From assembly GCA_910579805.1 (NCBI GenBank), contig CAJTWM010000004.1, positions 1 through 64,000 on the forward strand: a stretch of 64,000 bases of DNA. Direction: 5' to 3'. The notes beneath the pieces are model-generated. The model had not been told where the DNA came from. It did no database searches and saw nothing but the letters and a program-made list of their open reading frames with translations. This document shows positions 8,332-16,913 of this stretch, piece after piece. The stretch's first letter is position 1, and the number at the start of each line of letters is the position of its first letter. The stretch is from an uncultured Lachnospiraceae bacterium. Its GTDB lineage: Bacteria; Bacillota; Clostridia; Lachnospirales; Lachnospiraceae. The position numbers were made by a program, and so were the translations under genes.

Positions 8332-9640
8332 TTTTAAGCCTTTTTCCGACCAGCAGCGCCGCCTGATACACTGGTGGAGGCCAATGGTCAAGGCATCGTC
8401 TAATAATTATGTGATTGCTGACGGATCGATCCGGTCAGGAAAGACGATAGCCTGCATTATAGGATTTCTTACATGGTCACAGGAAATGTTCTCAGGACAG
8501 TCATTCATCCTTGCGGGAAAGACAATGGGCGCCCTGAAAAAGAATGTGGTACGTCCGATGCTGCAAATGCTGGAGGCATGGGGATGGCCGTACACATATA
8601 TCCGGTCGGGGACGGATGCAAGGATAGAGATTGGCAGCAACACCTATTATTTATATGGGGCTAATACGGAGGCTGCACAGGATGCCCTGCAGGGACTGAC
8701 AGCGGCCGGGGCTTATCTTGACGAAGCAGCGCTGTTTCCTAAGTCGTTTGTGGATCAGGCTGTGGCGCGGTGTTCTGTGGATGGATGGAAGTTTTGGATG
8801 AACTGCAACCCTGAAGGGCCGCATCATTTTATCCGTGAGGAATACCTGAATCCGGAAGAAATGAAGAGAAAGAAAGTATACCACCTTCACTTCACGATGG
8901 ATGATAATTATTCGCTGTCTCCCAAAAGAAAGCAGGAATATAAAAATGCGTGGCCGCATGGAAGTGTATTCTACAAGCGTTTTATCCTTGGGCTGTGGGT
9001 TGCAGCGGAAGGGCTGATATACCAGCAGTTTGCCGACAATGTCAAAGCGTATACCATAACGGAAGACTGGCTGAAAGAAAGGGATGAAAAAGGCAGCCTG
9101 AAAAATGAAATCATGTATGCCGTGATCGGTGTGGATTTTGGTGGAACGAAATCGGCACATTCCTTTACTCTGACAGGATTTACAAAAGGGTATAAACAGG
9201 TTGTAGTCTTGGATGAATATTACCGTAAAAAGAGGATCGATCCGAAAACGCTGCAGGATGATTTCGTTGATTTTGTAAAACGTGCAAAGATGAAATACAA
9301 AATATATGAAGCTTACTGTGACAGTACGGAGCAGACGCTGACCGCAGGACTCGAAAATGCAGTTATGAGGGCAGGAGTCGCGATTGAAATAAAAAATGCG
9401 GAAAAGGGTCCTATCAATGACCGTATCGCATTTTATAACAGCCTCATAGCACAGCATCGGTGGAAAGTCATGAAACACTGCATCCATATCATAGATGCTT
9501 TTGAACAGGCAGTATATGACGATAAGAAAAAGAACGAGGACGTGCGCCTTGACGACGGGCTGATGAATGTAGATTCTCTGGATTCTACAGAGTATTCTAC
9601 AGAGTCTGTTCAGAATGAGATCTTATATATAGCCGCGTAG
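8297..9640 (+). CDS. terminase large subunit
   Basis: This packaging motor has an N-terminal ATPase with Walker A DGSIRSGKT near residues 42-50 and Walker B AYLDEAAL near residue 140. A coupling-motif region follows (WMNCNPEGPHHF). The C-terminal RNase H-like nuclease carries the metal-binding VDFGGTKSAHSF near residue 280 and ends around DDGLMNVDSLDS. The 447-residue length (from ATG 8297; ATG 8282 is also possible) is normal. It overlaps the small-subunit gene by 35 bases, which suggests translational coupling. Confidence 0.92.
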   Translation: MAKKQKKPKKFDFKPFSDQQRRLIHWWRPMVKASSNNYVIADGSIRSGKTIACIIGFLTWSQEMFSGQSFILAGKTMGALKKNVVRPMLQMLEAWGWPYTYIRSGTDARIEIGSNTYYLYGANTEAAQDALQGLTAAGAYLDEAALFPKSFVDQAVARCSVDGWKFWMNCNPEGPHHFIREEYLNPEEMKRKKVYHLHFTMDDNYSLSPKRKQEYKNAWPHGSVFYKRFILGLWVAAEGLIYQQFADNVKAYTITEDWLKERDEKGSLKNEIMYAVIGVDFGGTKSAHSFTLTGFTKGYKQVVVLDEYYRKKRIDPKTLQDDFVDFVKRAKMKYKIYEAYCDSTEQTLTAGLENAVMRAGVAIEIKNAEKGPINDRIAFYNSLIAQHRWKVMKHCIHIIDAFEQAVYDDKKKNEDVRLDDGLMNVDSLDSTEYSTESVQNEILYIAA

Positions 9641-9648
9641 GAGGAAAA

Positions 9649-11118
9649 ATGGAAGGTTTGACAGTCAGAAAATATTTAGTGAAGCTGGGGTATAATCCGC
9701 CGGAAGATACGGTTTACAGCCATATAATGGAATGGCAGGAATGGTATCAGGGTGATGTTGAAAAATTTCATAAGTATAAAGTATGGAACGGAGTTTCGGT
9801 AAAAGAAGAAAACCGCTATCAGCTTGGCATGGCGAAAAAAGCCTGTGAAGATTGGGCGAACCTGATCCTGAATGAAAAAGTCTCCATCAAGGCAGGAACC
9901 TATGAAAAACGGTTAAATGAGATCATGGGATGCAATAATTTCCGTGTAAAGGGAAACCAGCTCATTGAACTTTCTTTTGCCCTTGGGACAGGGGCATTTG
10001 TGGAATACCTTGAAAAGGGCGGCATCGCCATTGATTTTATCAGGGCGGACATGATATATCCTATAAGCTGGGAAAACGGGGAAATAACGGAATGCGCATT
10101 TGGGTCCTGCAGGACGGGAAAAGACGGGGAGTTTATCTACCTGCAGATACATCGCAAAGGAAAAGCCGCAGGGGACGGGGAATCACCTGACAGCTATTAC
10201 ATAGAAAACCACTATGTTGATGCGGAATCAGGAGAAGAAAAAGCGCTGCCGGAAGGGATGCTTGAAAAAGTAGATACAAAATCCCCAAGCCCCCTGTTCC
10301 AGATCATCACGCCGAACATCTGCAACAACATTGACCTTGACAGCCCCATGGGGATTTCCGTGTATGCAAACTCCATAGACCAGTTAAAAGGCTGCGACTT
10401 AATATATGACAGCTATATCAACGAATTTGTGCTTGGGAAAAAGCGTATCCTTGTGCCGATCAGCCTTGCAAAGATGGAAATGCAGAAAGACGGGGTAACG
10501 TCTCCGGTCTTTGACCCGGATGATAATGTGTACTACCAGATGCCCGCAGACCGGACAGATGATAATAAGCCAATTGAAATTGATATGAATATCCGCGCAC
10601 AGGATCATGAACTTGGACTGCAGCGTGCGCTTGATCTGTATTCTTTTAAGTGTGGGCTTGGTACGGGAAGGTATCAGTTCCAGTCCCCGGGAGTAAAGAC
10701 AGCAACGGAAGTGGTCAGCGATAAGGCTGATTTGTTCCAAAACCTGAAAAAGAACGAAATTGTGATAAGGACGGCGATCATAAATATGGTAAAAGCAGTC
10801 GCTTTTCTTGATATAGGCGGCATCAGTGACGAAGTCTCCGTGGATTTTGACGACAGTATTATTGAGGACAGTAACGCCGTGATAGACCGTAACATAAAGC
10901 TTGTTCAGTCAGGACTCCGTTCTAAATTATCTGCTATCATGGAAATTGGAAAATGCAGCGAAGAGTCTGCAAAAAAGGAAATGGGGAAGATTGCGGAAGA
11001 CAATCGGATTACGGGGCAGGAAATTGACTGGACGGATATGGAGGAGAAAGAAGAAAAAAAGGTAGGATTCAGGATGGAGGCGGCGGATGACGATACTGGA
11101 GAATCAGGAAATAGCTGA
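9649..11118 (+). CDS. phage portal protein (SPP1 gp6 family)
   Basis: The 489-residue protein follows the terminase after eight bases, with AGGAGG. Segments such as KKACEDWANLILNEKVSI, YEKRLNEIMGCNNFRVKGNQ, an INEFVLGKKRILVP stretch and YQFQSPGVKTATEVVSD are typical of SPP1-type portals in Firmicutes. It forms the dodecameric ring at one vertex for DNA passage. The C-terminus is acidic and overlaps the next gene by 32 bases. Confidence 0.9.
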   Translation: MEGLTVRKYLVKLGYNPPEDTVYSHIMEWQEWYQGDVEKFHKYKVWNGVSVKEENRYQLGMAKKACEDWANLILNEKVSIKAGTYEKRLNEIMGCNNFRVKGNQLIELSFALGTGAFVEYLEKGGIAIDFIRADMIYPISWENGEITECAFGSCRTGKDGEFIYLQIHRKGKAAGDGESPDSYYIENHYVDAESGEEKALPEGMLEKVDTKSPSPLFQIITPNICNNIDLDSPMGISVYANSIDQLKGCDLIYDSYINEFVLGKKRILVPISLAKMEMQKDGVTSPVFDPDDNVYYQMPADRTDDNKPIEIDMNIRAQDHELGLQRALDLYSFKCGLGTGRYQFQSPGVKTATEVVSDKADLFQNLKKNEIVIRTAIINMVKAVAFLDIGGISDEVSVDFDDSIIEDSNAVIDRNIKLVQSGLRSKLSAIMEIGKCSEESAKKEMGKIAEDNRITGQEIDWTDMEEKEEKKVGFRMEAADDDTGESGNS

Positions 11119-12664
11119 TATTCCGACACTTTTATATATGGAGCTGGAAGATGCCCTGATGCGGAATATTGCAATACACTGCCGCGACTGGGGGCAGCCC
11201 ATAGCGACCGATGAATGGCTTTTAATGAAACTTGCAGAAATAGGAAAACTGAACAGGGAAAATATACGGCTGATTGGACAGTACAGCGGAGCTTCATGGG
11301 AGGCAATTGAACGGATGCTTAACGAAGCAGCAGAAGATGCCATCGGGCATTTAGAGCCGGGATTTCAGAAACTGGTCAGACAGGGAATGCTTGAAGAGGC
11401 GGTTGCAGTAGGGAAAAGCCGGAATATCCGTCAGGTCATGGGAGGACTTGCGGCACAGGCCAAAGAAGCTGCCAATCTGTGCAATACTACCATGCTGTAC
11501 AAGGCAAGAGATGTTTACAGAAAGCTTGTTACAGACATAGCCGGACGGGCAAAAGAGATTGAAAACAAACCGGATTTTCTCCACATCCTGAACAGAAATA
11601 CTGTTGCGATGACTTCAGGAGCATTTTCAAGGCAGCAGGCAATGATAAGATGTATCGAAGAGTTTAATGCAAGGGGGATTCCCGCATTTGTGGACAGGAG
11701 AGGAAGGGAATGGTCTCCGGAGGCATACGTCAATATGAATCTGCGCACCACATCGGGAAATACGGCGCGCGGGGTACAGTTTGCAAGGCTGGATGATTAT
11801 AAGGTAGACCTGATCGAGGTAGACAGCCATTCCGGCGCCCGGCCGAAGTGCGCGAGGGATCAGGGCAGGATATTTGACAGGGCGAATAAGTCGGAAAAAT
11901 ATGCCCACTGGAACACATCCAGTTATGGGGAACCTGACGGGCTGTTCGGCATCAACTGTGGACACCATATGTATCCTTATCTGGAAGGAATCAGCATACG
12001 GAGATATTTCCCGACTGAAGATATGGATGCAAACAATAAATTTTACAAAGAAATACAGAAACAGCGCGCGCTTGAGAGAGGAGTCAGAAAGCAGAAACGG
12101 GAGTGTATGCTGTTTAAGGAGTCGGGAAATGAGGAGGGATTTGAAAAAGCGGCGGTAAAGCTTGCCCAAAGCCGCAAAAAACTGGAGGAGTATGTGGAGG
12201 GTAATCCGAAGCTTCACAGAAGGAAAAACAGGGAGCATGTAGTTGGATTTGACAGGGAAATCAGCGCAAGGGCAGCAGGAATAAACAGGGCCTATACAAA
12301 GGCACGGAATACTGATAAAATACCATTAAAAGATACATACATAAGAAAAGCGGTCGGTGCAAAGGCTAAAAACTATGACATTCTTGAGCCTGATACGGGG
12401 AAGATCTATCATTTTACAGAGGGGTCAAAGATACAAAATTCAGAAGTATTTGCAGGAAAGGGAACAAGAAAGCCTCTCCATGAGGGCGTCCCGGAAGGGC
12501 TTACGGAACAATTTGGGGGAACGCCTTCAAAATGGCAGCACTGCAAAGGCCATGGCATTATTGATTATGACGGTGAAGAAAGACCGGCGGAAGTGCATTG
12601 GTTTCAGGAAGAAACCGTTGGAAAAGTACGGTTCAAAGTAAAGAGGTGGGAAGATGAAGGTTAA
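11087..12664 (+). CDS. phage minor capsid protein 2/MuF-type with an extra C-terminal domain
   Basis: Residues 1-400 match phage minor head proteins: a helical N-terminal half, an RRGREWSPEAYVNM segment and the hallmark DSHSGARPKCARDQGRIFD near residue 245, then GINCGHHMYPYLEG. Residues about 425-525 form a separate alpha+beta domain (NYDILEPDTGKIYHFTEGSK..., GTRKPLHEGV, GKVRFKVKRW). This domain is not needed for head assembly in shorter homologues and resembles effector domains fused to MuF proteins. I cannot assign it with certainty. The protein would sit in the capsid and might be ejected with DNA. A 52-residue gene overlaps its end. Confidence 0.8.
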   Translation: MTILENQEIADIPTLLYMELEDALMRNIAIHCRDWGQPIATDEWLLMKLAEIGKLNRENIRLIGQYSGASWEAIERMLNEAAEDAIGHLEPGFQKLVRQGMLEEAVAVGKSRNIRQVMGGLAAQAKEAANLCNTTMLYKARDVYRKLVTDIAGRAKEIENKPDFLHILNRNTVAMTSGAFSRQQAMIRCIEEFNARGIPAFVDRRGREWSPEAYVNMNLRTTSGNTARGVQFARLDDYKVDLIEVDSHSGARPKCARDQGRIFDRANKSEKYAHWNTSSYGEPDGLFGINCGHHMYPYLEGISIRRYFPTEDMDANNKFYKEIQKQRALERGVRKQKRECMLFKESGNEEGFEKAAVKLAQSRKKLEEYVEGNPKLHRRKNREHVVGFDREISARAAGINRAYTKARNTDKIPLKDTYIRKAVGAKAKNYDILEPDTGKIYHFTEGSKIQNSEVFAGKGTRKPLHEGVPEGLTEQFGGTPSKWQHCKGHGIIDYDGEERPAEVHWFQEETVGKVRFKVKRWEDEG

Positions 12665-12812
12665 GTGGAAGGGAGCAACGGAATTTCTTATGCTGACGAA
12701 CGGTAAAGTTTATGACGTGGCGTCTGTCGAAAAAGGATGGTACCGTATCAGTGACGATTCAGGAGAAGATTATTTATATCCCCCGGAAAAATTTGAAATA
12801 GTAGAAGAATAA
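12654..12812 (+). CDS. 52-residue SH3-like small phage protein
   Basis: ATG 12654 lies inside the end of the minor capsid gene, overlapping its TAA by 11 bases. The protein is compact and beta-rich (FLMLTNGKVYDVASVEKGWY, then RISDDSGEDYLYPPEKFEIV), the pattern of small SH3-like phage proteins. Tight translational coupling to a head protein with an extra C-terminal domain makes a partner or immunity role conceivable. That is inference; no family function is known to me. A terminator begins at its stop codon. Confidence 0.6.
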   Translation: MKVKWKGATEFLMLTNGKVYDVASVEKGWYRISDDSGEDYLYPPEKFEIVEE

Positions 12813-12846
12813 ATACCACCGGCATGAATGGCCAGTGGTATTTTTA
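12811..12846 (+). terminator. terminator within the head operon
   Basis: AAATACCAC and GTGGTATTT arms enclose CCGGC/GGCC-like inner bases around the loop ATGAAT, then further T residues. The stem starts at the stop codon of the 52-residue gene. In the middle of a late operon it may reduce rather than end transcription. Confidence 0.6.
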
Positions 12847-12888
12847 TGTCAATTCTGAGTAGGGTTGCACCAGTACAACAGGAAGAAG

Positions 12889-13185
12889 GTGATAAAGCTG
12901 ATTGCAGTGAATGTATCCGGACAAGGCGTCACGATAGACGGCCATGCCGGATATTCGGGAAAAGGAAAAGACATTGTGTGCGCTGCCGTATCGGTTTTGG
13001 CTCAAAATCTGATCTGTTCCATGGAGGCGCTTACGGGGGACGGGATTACATATCAGATAAGAGAAGGACATATTGACATTGTATTTAAGGATCTGTCAGA
13101 GAAGGGAAAACTTCTGGTAGATTCTTTTTTTATCGGAATCTGTAAGGTGCAGGAAGTGTACGCAGATTATATACAGATACGGTAA
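12889..13185 (+). CDS. prp: Prp-family cysteine protease, phage-encoded
   Basis: The 98-residue protein shows the Prp active-site pattern DGHAGYSGKGKDIVCAAVS, with catalytic His19 and Cys31. Prp removes the N-terminal extension of ribosomal protein L27 in Firmicutes, and host Prp also matures the capsid and scaffold of some staphylococcal phages. Here the gene lies between minor capsid and scaffold genes. The scaffold and major capsid proteins both carry an N-terminal DLQ(I/L)(F/L)AG stretch that resembles the Prp cleavage site, so it is probably the prohead protease. The start is GTG 12889 behind GGAAGAAGG. Confidence 0.85.
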   Translation: MIKLIAVNVSGQGVTIDGHAGYSGKGKDIVCAAVSVLAQNLICSMEALTGDGITYQIREGHIDIVFKDLSEKGKLLVDSFFIGICKVQEVYADYIQIR

Positions 13186-13259
13186 AATACGCCCATATCC
13201 ATGCCGGCGGCGTTAAACTGCATGAATATGTCGGACGGACGGTAAACGGGAGGAAACAG

Positions 13260-13865
13260 ATGAAATACAGGACAGGAATGGAAAAGGGATTTTTAATGGA
13301 TCTCCAGCTTCTGGCAGGAGAAAATGACGGTGAAGATGCCGGGGGCGGCGGCCCTGAAGGGGAAGAACCGGATGAAGACGGAGAGGAAAGCGGGGAAGAG
13401 AAAAAGTATTCTCAAAAGGAAATGGACGCTGCTGTCGAGAAGCGGCTGGCAAGGGAACGCAGGAAGTGGAAAAAGCAGCAGGAGCAGAACGCGGAAAGTG
13501 ATGCGAAAGACAGCGCGGAGCCGAAGGAAGAATCGGAAGATGTAAAAGCGAGAAAAGCGGCAGAAGAAAAAGCAGGTAGCCTTGAAATAAAGGTAGCTTG
13601 TTACGAGGCTGGGGTTGATAAAGAAGCCGTGGATGATGTGACGGCGCTTGCGAGGGCTTACATGGCATCTGATCCTGATTTGGACTTAGAGGATGCCATT
13701 GAAAAAGTGGTAAAAAAATATCCTCATTTCAAAAAGGGAGGAGAAGGGGAAAAAGAAGAAGCGCAGGCCGGCAGCTGGGGCCAGAGGCAGACCGGAAGAG
13801 GAACAAAGAAAATGTCCGGGGTGGAAGAGCGGTTTTATGAATTAAACCCGGATCTGAAAAAATAG
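13260..13865 (+). CDS. phage scaffold protein
   Basis: The 201-residue protein is highly charged. After residues 1-20 (ending LMDLQLLAG) comes an acidic, Gly/Glu-rich stretch, then a coiled coil (KEMDAAVEKRLARERRKWKK and following) and a basic C-terminal end, as in siphovirus scaffolds. It would drive procapsid assembly and leave before maturation. The MDLQLLAG stretch resembles a Prp site, with predicted cleavage between Leu18 and Ala19. GGGAGG precedes ATG 13260, and the major capsid gene follows after 15 bases. Confidence 0.8.
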   Translation: MKYRTGMEKGFLMDLQLLAGENDGEDAGGGGPEGEEPDEDGEESGEEKKYSQKEMDAAVEKRLARERRKWKKQQEQNAESDAKDSAEPKEESEDVKARKAAEEKAGSLEIKVACYEAGVDKEAVDDVTALARAYMASDPDLDLEDAIEKVVKKYPHFKKGGEGEKEEAQAGSWGQRQTGRGTKKMSGVEERFYELNPDLKK

Positions 13866-13880
13866 GAGGCATATAAAAAG

Positions 13881-14780
13881 ATGAAATATAAGAAACTGAT
13901 TGACCTGCAGATTTTTGCAGGACACGAACTGCAGGAGAGATATTCCAATATGGTATTGGCAAAGGTACGGAAGACCGCAATTTTCTTGAGCCTGTTTAAC
14001 CGCAGGTATGAAGGAACGCCGACATCGGGAGCCGTAAAGATTCCTGTGCGTGATACGGAGGTCGCGGTGGCCAATTACGACAAGGTAAAAGGGGGAGATC
14101 TTACTACAAGTGCGACAAGCTATAAGACACTTCCGATTGACAGGGATAAATATGTAAATGAACTGATTGACGGCTACGAAGCAAGCGCGGTGCCTGATAA
14201 TCTTGTTGCAGACCGGCTTGATTCCGCTGGCTATTCCATGGGTATTTCCTTGGATTCAGAACTTATCTCCCTTCTCGCGGATGGTGGGACGGTATCGGAA
14301 AACACTTCAAAACTGACAAAGACATCCATTTATGATTCCATAGTGGATGAGGTTGCGGCGTTAAAGAAAAAGGGGCTGAAGCCTACGGAATTATGGCTTG
14401 CCGTTACAAATGAAACTTATGCGCTGCTGCTTAAGTCTCCGGAATTTATCAAAGCATCCGCTTTGGGCGATACAGTAGTACAGAATGGACTCGTAGGGCG
14501 GATAGCAGGGCTGGACGTGTATGAGACAAACAACATCCCTGACGAATCCGGCGTGGAATATATCATTGGCAACCGGATATTCTGCCACTTTGTGGACGAA
14601 TGGAAAACACCGGTGACGGTAAACGATTTAAAGGACGGCAAACATATCGGTTCTTCAGCGGTGCAGGGAAGACGCGTTTATGGACACATGCTATCAAGGC
14701 CGGAAACGGTTACCATCAAGAAGAATACGGCTGCGCAGACACAAACTTCTGGATCGGAGGAGGTGCCGGGAAAGGAGTAA
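13881..14780 (+). CDS. major capsid protein
   Basis: The 299-residue protein fits an HK97-like major capsid by length, position (after scaffold, before connectors) and content (VKIPVRDTEVAVANYDKV, INELIDGYEAS-like helix, GRIAGLDVYETNNIP, GRRVYGHMLSRPETV). Its first residues, MKYKKLIDLQIFAG, carry a Prp-like cleavage motif with predicted cut between Phe12 and Ala13. The start has AGGAGG 11 bases upstream. The C-terminal 20 residues are low-complexity and may be exposed. Confidence 0.85.
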   Translation: MKYKKLIDLQIFAGHELQERYSNMVLAKVRKTAIFLSLFNRRYEGTPTSGAVKIPVRDTEVAVANYDKVKGGDLTTSATSYKTLPIDRDKYVNELIDGYEASAVPDNLVADRLDSAGYSMGISLDSELISLLADGGTVSENTSKLTKTSIYDSIVDEVAALKKKGLKPTELWLAVTNETYALLLKSPEFIKASALGDTVVQNGLVGRIAGLDVYETNNIPDESGVEYIIGNRIFCHFVDEWKTPVTVNDLKDGKHIGSSAVQGRRVYGHMLSRPETVTIKKNTAAQTQTSGSEEVPGKE

Positions 14781-14784
14781 GTCC

Positions 14785-15165
14785 ATGGCTTATGTAACAA
14801 AGAAGTATTATAAAGATAATTTTAAGGGGAATCCGGTAGATGATGCCGATTTCCCCGAACTGCTTGCAAGGGCTTTGGAGATCATTGGGGAAATGACAAG
14901 ATACCGGGTGACAGAGGCAGGCGTATTAAATATGCCGCCGGAAATGCAGAATTGTATTAAAAATGCCGTCTGCGCGCAGATGGAATATCTGAATGCAAAC
15001 GGAGGGGGCGATCTGGACATGGGGGCAGACTTACAGAGTGTGGGGCTTGGCCGGTTTAACTATTCTAAGGCGGCAGGGGCGGACGGGAGCGCGGCGCAGT
15101 CTGTATACGCGCCCCGTGCACTCCGTATTTTGGCGCCTACGGGGCTTTTATACAGGGGAGGGTAA
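14785..15165 (+). CDS. head-tail connector (gp6/gp15-like adaptor)
   Basis: The 126-residue protein begins YVTKKYYKDNFKGNPVDDADF and has the helical core LLARALEIIGEMTRY...NCIKNAVCAQMEYL that characterises head-tail adaptor proteins. It would bind the portal ring. ATG 14785 lies just after the capsid gene, behind AAAGGAG. The C-terminal YAPRALRILAPTGLLYRG resembles the loop that threads into the portal. Confidence 0.7.
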   Translation: MAYVTKKYYKDNFKGNPVDDADFPELLARALEIIGEMTRYRVTEAGVLNMPPEMQNCIKNAVCAQMEYLNANGGGDLDMGADLQSVGLGRFNYSKAAGADGSAAQSVYAPRALRILAPTGLLYRGG

Positions 15166-15169
15166 TTTT

Positions 15170-15511
15170 ATGCGGCCAATACCCAAAAACCTTCTGATCC
15201 ACAGCGTAACGCTTTCAAAGACGGCAGAGGAAGACCGCTGGGGAAACAGGATGGAGCAGATGGAAACAATCCTTACCCATGTACGCATGGAGCCGTCAAA
15301 AAAGATGGTACGGGATAAAAATAATGCGGAACTGCAGTTTGCCGCCGTGCTGTTTTATGACTGCACAAACAGCAGGCCGAAAGGAGTAAACTTCAGTGTG
15401 GACGACGGAATTATTTTTAACGGACAGAGACATAAGATACAGGATGTCGAACCTCTTTATGACAGGAAGAAGCTGCATCATTATGAAATCGGGGTAGTGA
15501 AAGATGTCTAA
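15170..15511 (+). CDS. head closure/minor capsid 1-type protein
   Basis: The 113-residue beta-rich protein (IPKNLLIHSVTLSK, TILTHVRMEPSKKM, LFYDCTNSRP, FNGQRHKIQDVEPLYD) resembles the Minor_capsid_1 family, which closes the head at the connector. It starts at ATG 15170 behind GGGGAGGG and overlaps the next gene by eight bases. Confidence 0.65.
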   Translation: MRPIPKNLLIHSVTLSKTAEEDRWGNRMEQMETILTHVRMEPSKKMVRDKNNAELQFAAVLFYDCTNSRPKGVNFSVDDGIIFNGQRHKIQDVEPLYDRKKLHHYEIGVVKDV

Positions 15512-15914
15512 TGTCAATGTAAAGATAAATTTCCACAAAAATGACACCAAGATGAAGATCCGTGCGGCGAATGAAAAGGCATTGTTTTTTACCGGGCAGC
15601 AGGCTTTGGAGGATTCCAACAGGTATGTCCCTGAAGATCAGGGAGGGCTGACAGAAGGCAGCATTATCGCGAGTGAATTTAGCAATATCGTAAGCCTGAA
15701 CTGGGGCGGTTCCAACGGCACTGTTTATGCAAGGTACCAGTGGCATGGGAAAGTGATGAAGGGAACGCCGGCGGACAGATCATATGGGCCTGAAGAACTG
15801 AAATATACGAAAGATGCGGCAAAGAAAGAATGGGCTAAATATGCGCACGAACAGCATGGGGCAGAATGGCAGCGGATGTATGAAACAGTAATGAGAGAGG
15901 ATTTAAGGCAATGA
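15504..15914 (+). CDS. minor capsid 2/head-tail joining protein
   Basis: The 136-residue protein contains AANEKALFFTGQQALEDSNRY and VPEDQGGLTEGS, followed by ARYQWHGKVMKGTP. This is the signature of small head-tail joining proteins (Minor_capsid_2, HK97 gp10-like). It overlaps both neighbours by a few bases, which implies coupled translation in the connector cassette. Confidence 0.7.
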   Translation: MSNVNVKINFHKNDTKMKIRAANEKALFFTGQQALEDSNRYVPEDQGGLTEGSIIASEFSNIVSLNWGGSNGTVYARYQWHGKVMKGTPADRSYGPEELKYTKDAAKKEWAKYAHEQHGAEWQRMYETVMREDLRQ

Positions 15915-16318
15915 GTTTGAAGGAAGACAGATCCCCGCAGGTGGCATTTTTCGAAAGCCTGATCGACTGTATAGAGGCTAATGTAGAGTTAGGAGATGAA
16001 ATTTCATTGAAGGAACTCTTCCAATCAGGTGGGATTTATGCAGAACTTGGGAACGGAAGGACCGTAACACAATATTTTGACAAAAAGGCGGACCGCATTA
16101 TGCCGGTCCTTTTTCTATGCAAAAATGCAGACCAGATGATGTGCATGGAATATCTGTCAAGGATCTGCAATTATCTGACCGGGCTGAAACAGTACCCTCA
16201 AGGACAAAATTTTAAATGGAACAATGCCGTAACGGCGGCAGAACCGCATAAAAGCGGCAGAGACGCAGATGGGCAGTATGTATACGCCTGTATGGTGGAA
16301 TGCAGGATTTATTTTTAA
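15911..16318 (+). CDS. tail terminator/minor capsid 3-type protein
   Basis: The 135-residue protein begins with a helix (VAFFESLIDCIEANVELGDE) and ends with a strand DGQYVYACMVECRIYF, the arrangement of tail terminator proteins of the Minor_capsid_3 family. It would cap the tail tube and join it to the head. It starts four bases before the preceding stop. Confidence 0.65.
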   Translation: MSLKEDRSPQVAFFESLIDCIEANVELGDEISLKELFQSGGIYAELGNGRTVTQYFDKKADRIMPVLFLCKNADQMMCMEYLSRICNYLTGLKQYPQGQNFKWNNAVTAAEPHKSGRDADGQYVYACMVECRIYF

Positions 16319-16335
16319 CAGGAGGAAAAGGAAAA

Positions 16336-16884
16336 ATGGCATCAGAACAGAAATTGCCGGAGAATACGATCACTCCGGAACTGAATTATGAAACAGAAGC
16401 ATTTATCAATATAACACCGACAGAAACGACGCCGAAATGGGCAAGCCTTGCGGCGTTGACCAAAAACATGAGCCAGTCGTTAAACGAAGCGCTCTATCAG
16501 GCATCCTACTATAAGGACAAGGGATGGGGCAGTACTGAAGTTACCGGAGGGCAGCTTACCCTCACCCTTACGGGGGACTGTAAGAACGGGGATGAAGCGG
16601 CAGATTATATTCTGTCTGAAAAGGTGCAGTACAACTTCGGGGATGCAAGAAAGACCCATTTAAAACTGCAGCGTGGGAAAAAATATATCATCTGGCCCGT
16701 TACGCTTGCCAATATCACGGCGGCATATGGCGACGCAGGGCAGCCGAATGCGCTTACCGTGACTATACACGGAAACGGACGCCCGAGTATGGGGACGCTG
16801 CCGCCGGATGTGACATCGCCGGAAACCGGAGATAGTGGATCCGGCGGAAATGAAACAGGTCAGGAAGATACGGAAAACATTTAA
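16336..16884 (+). CDS. major tail tube protein
   Basis: The 182-residue protein has a beta-sandwich pattern (NYETEAFINITPTETTPKWA, TEVTGGQLTLTLTGDCKNGD, KYIIWPVTLANITAAYGDAG, ALTVTIHGNGRPSMGTL), a Gly/Ser-rich acidic tail and the right position before the tail chaperones. ATG 16336 follows GGAGGAAAAG. Tail tube proteins of this type stack as hexamers. Confidence 0.7.
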   Translation: MASEQKLPENTITPELNYETEAFINITPTETTPKWASLAALTKNMSQSLNEALYQASYYKDKGWGSTEVTGGQLTLTLTGDCKNGDEAADYILSEKVQYNFGDARKTHLKLQRGKKYIIWPVTLANITAAYGDAGQPNALTVTIHGNGRPSMGTLPPDVTSPETGDSGSGGNETGQEDTENI

Positions 16885-16913
16885 GGACAGGGGATTCCCC
16901 AGAAGGAGAAAAA

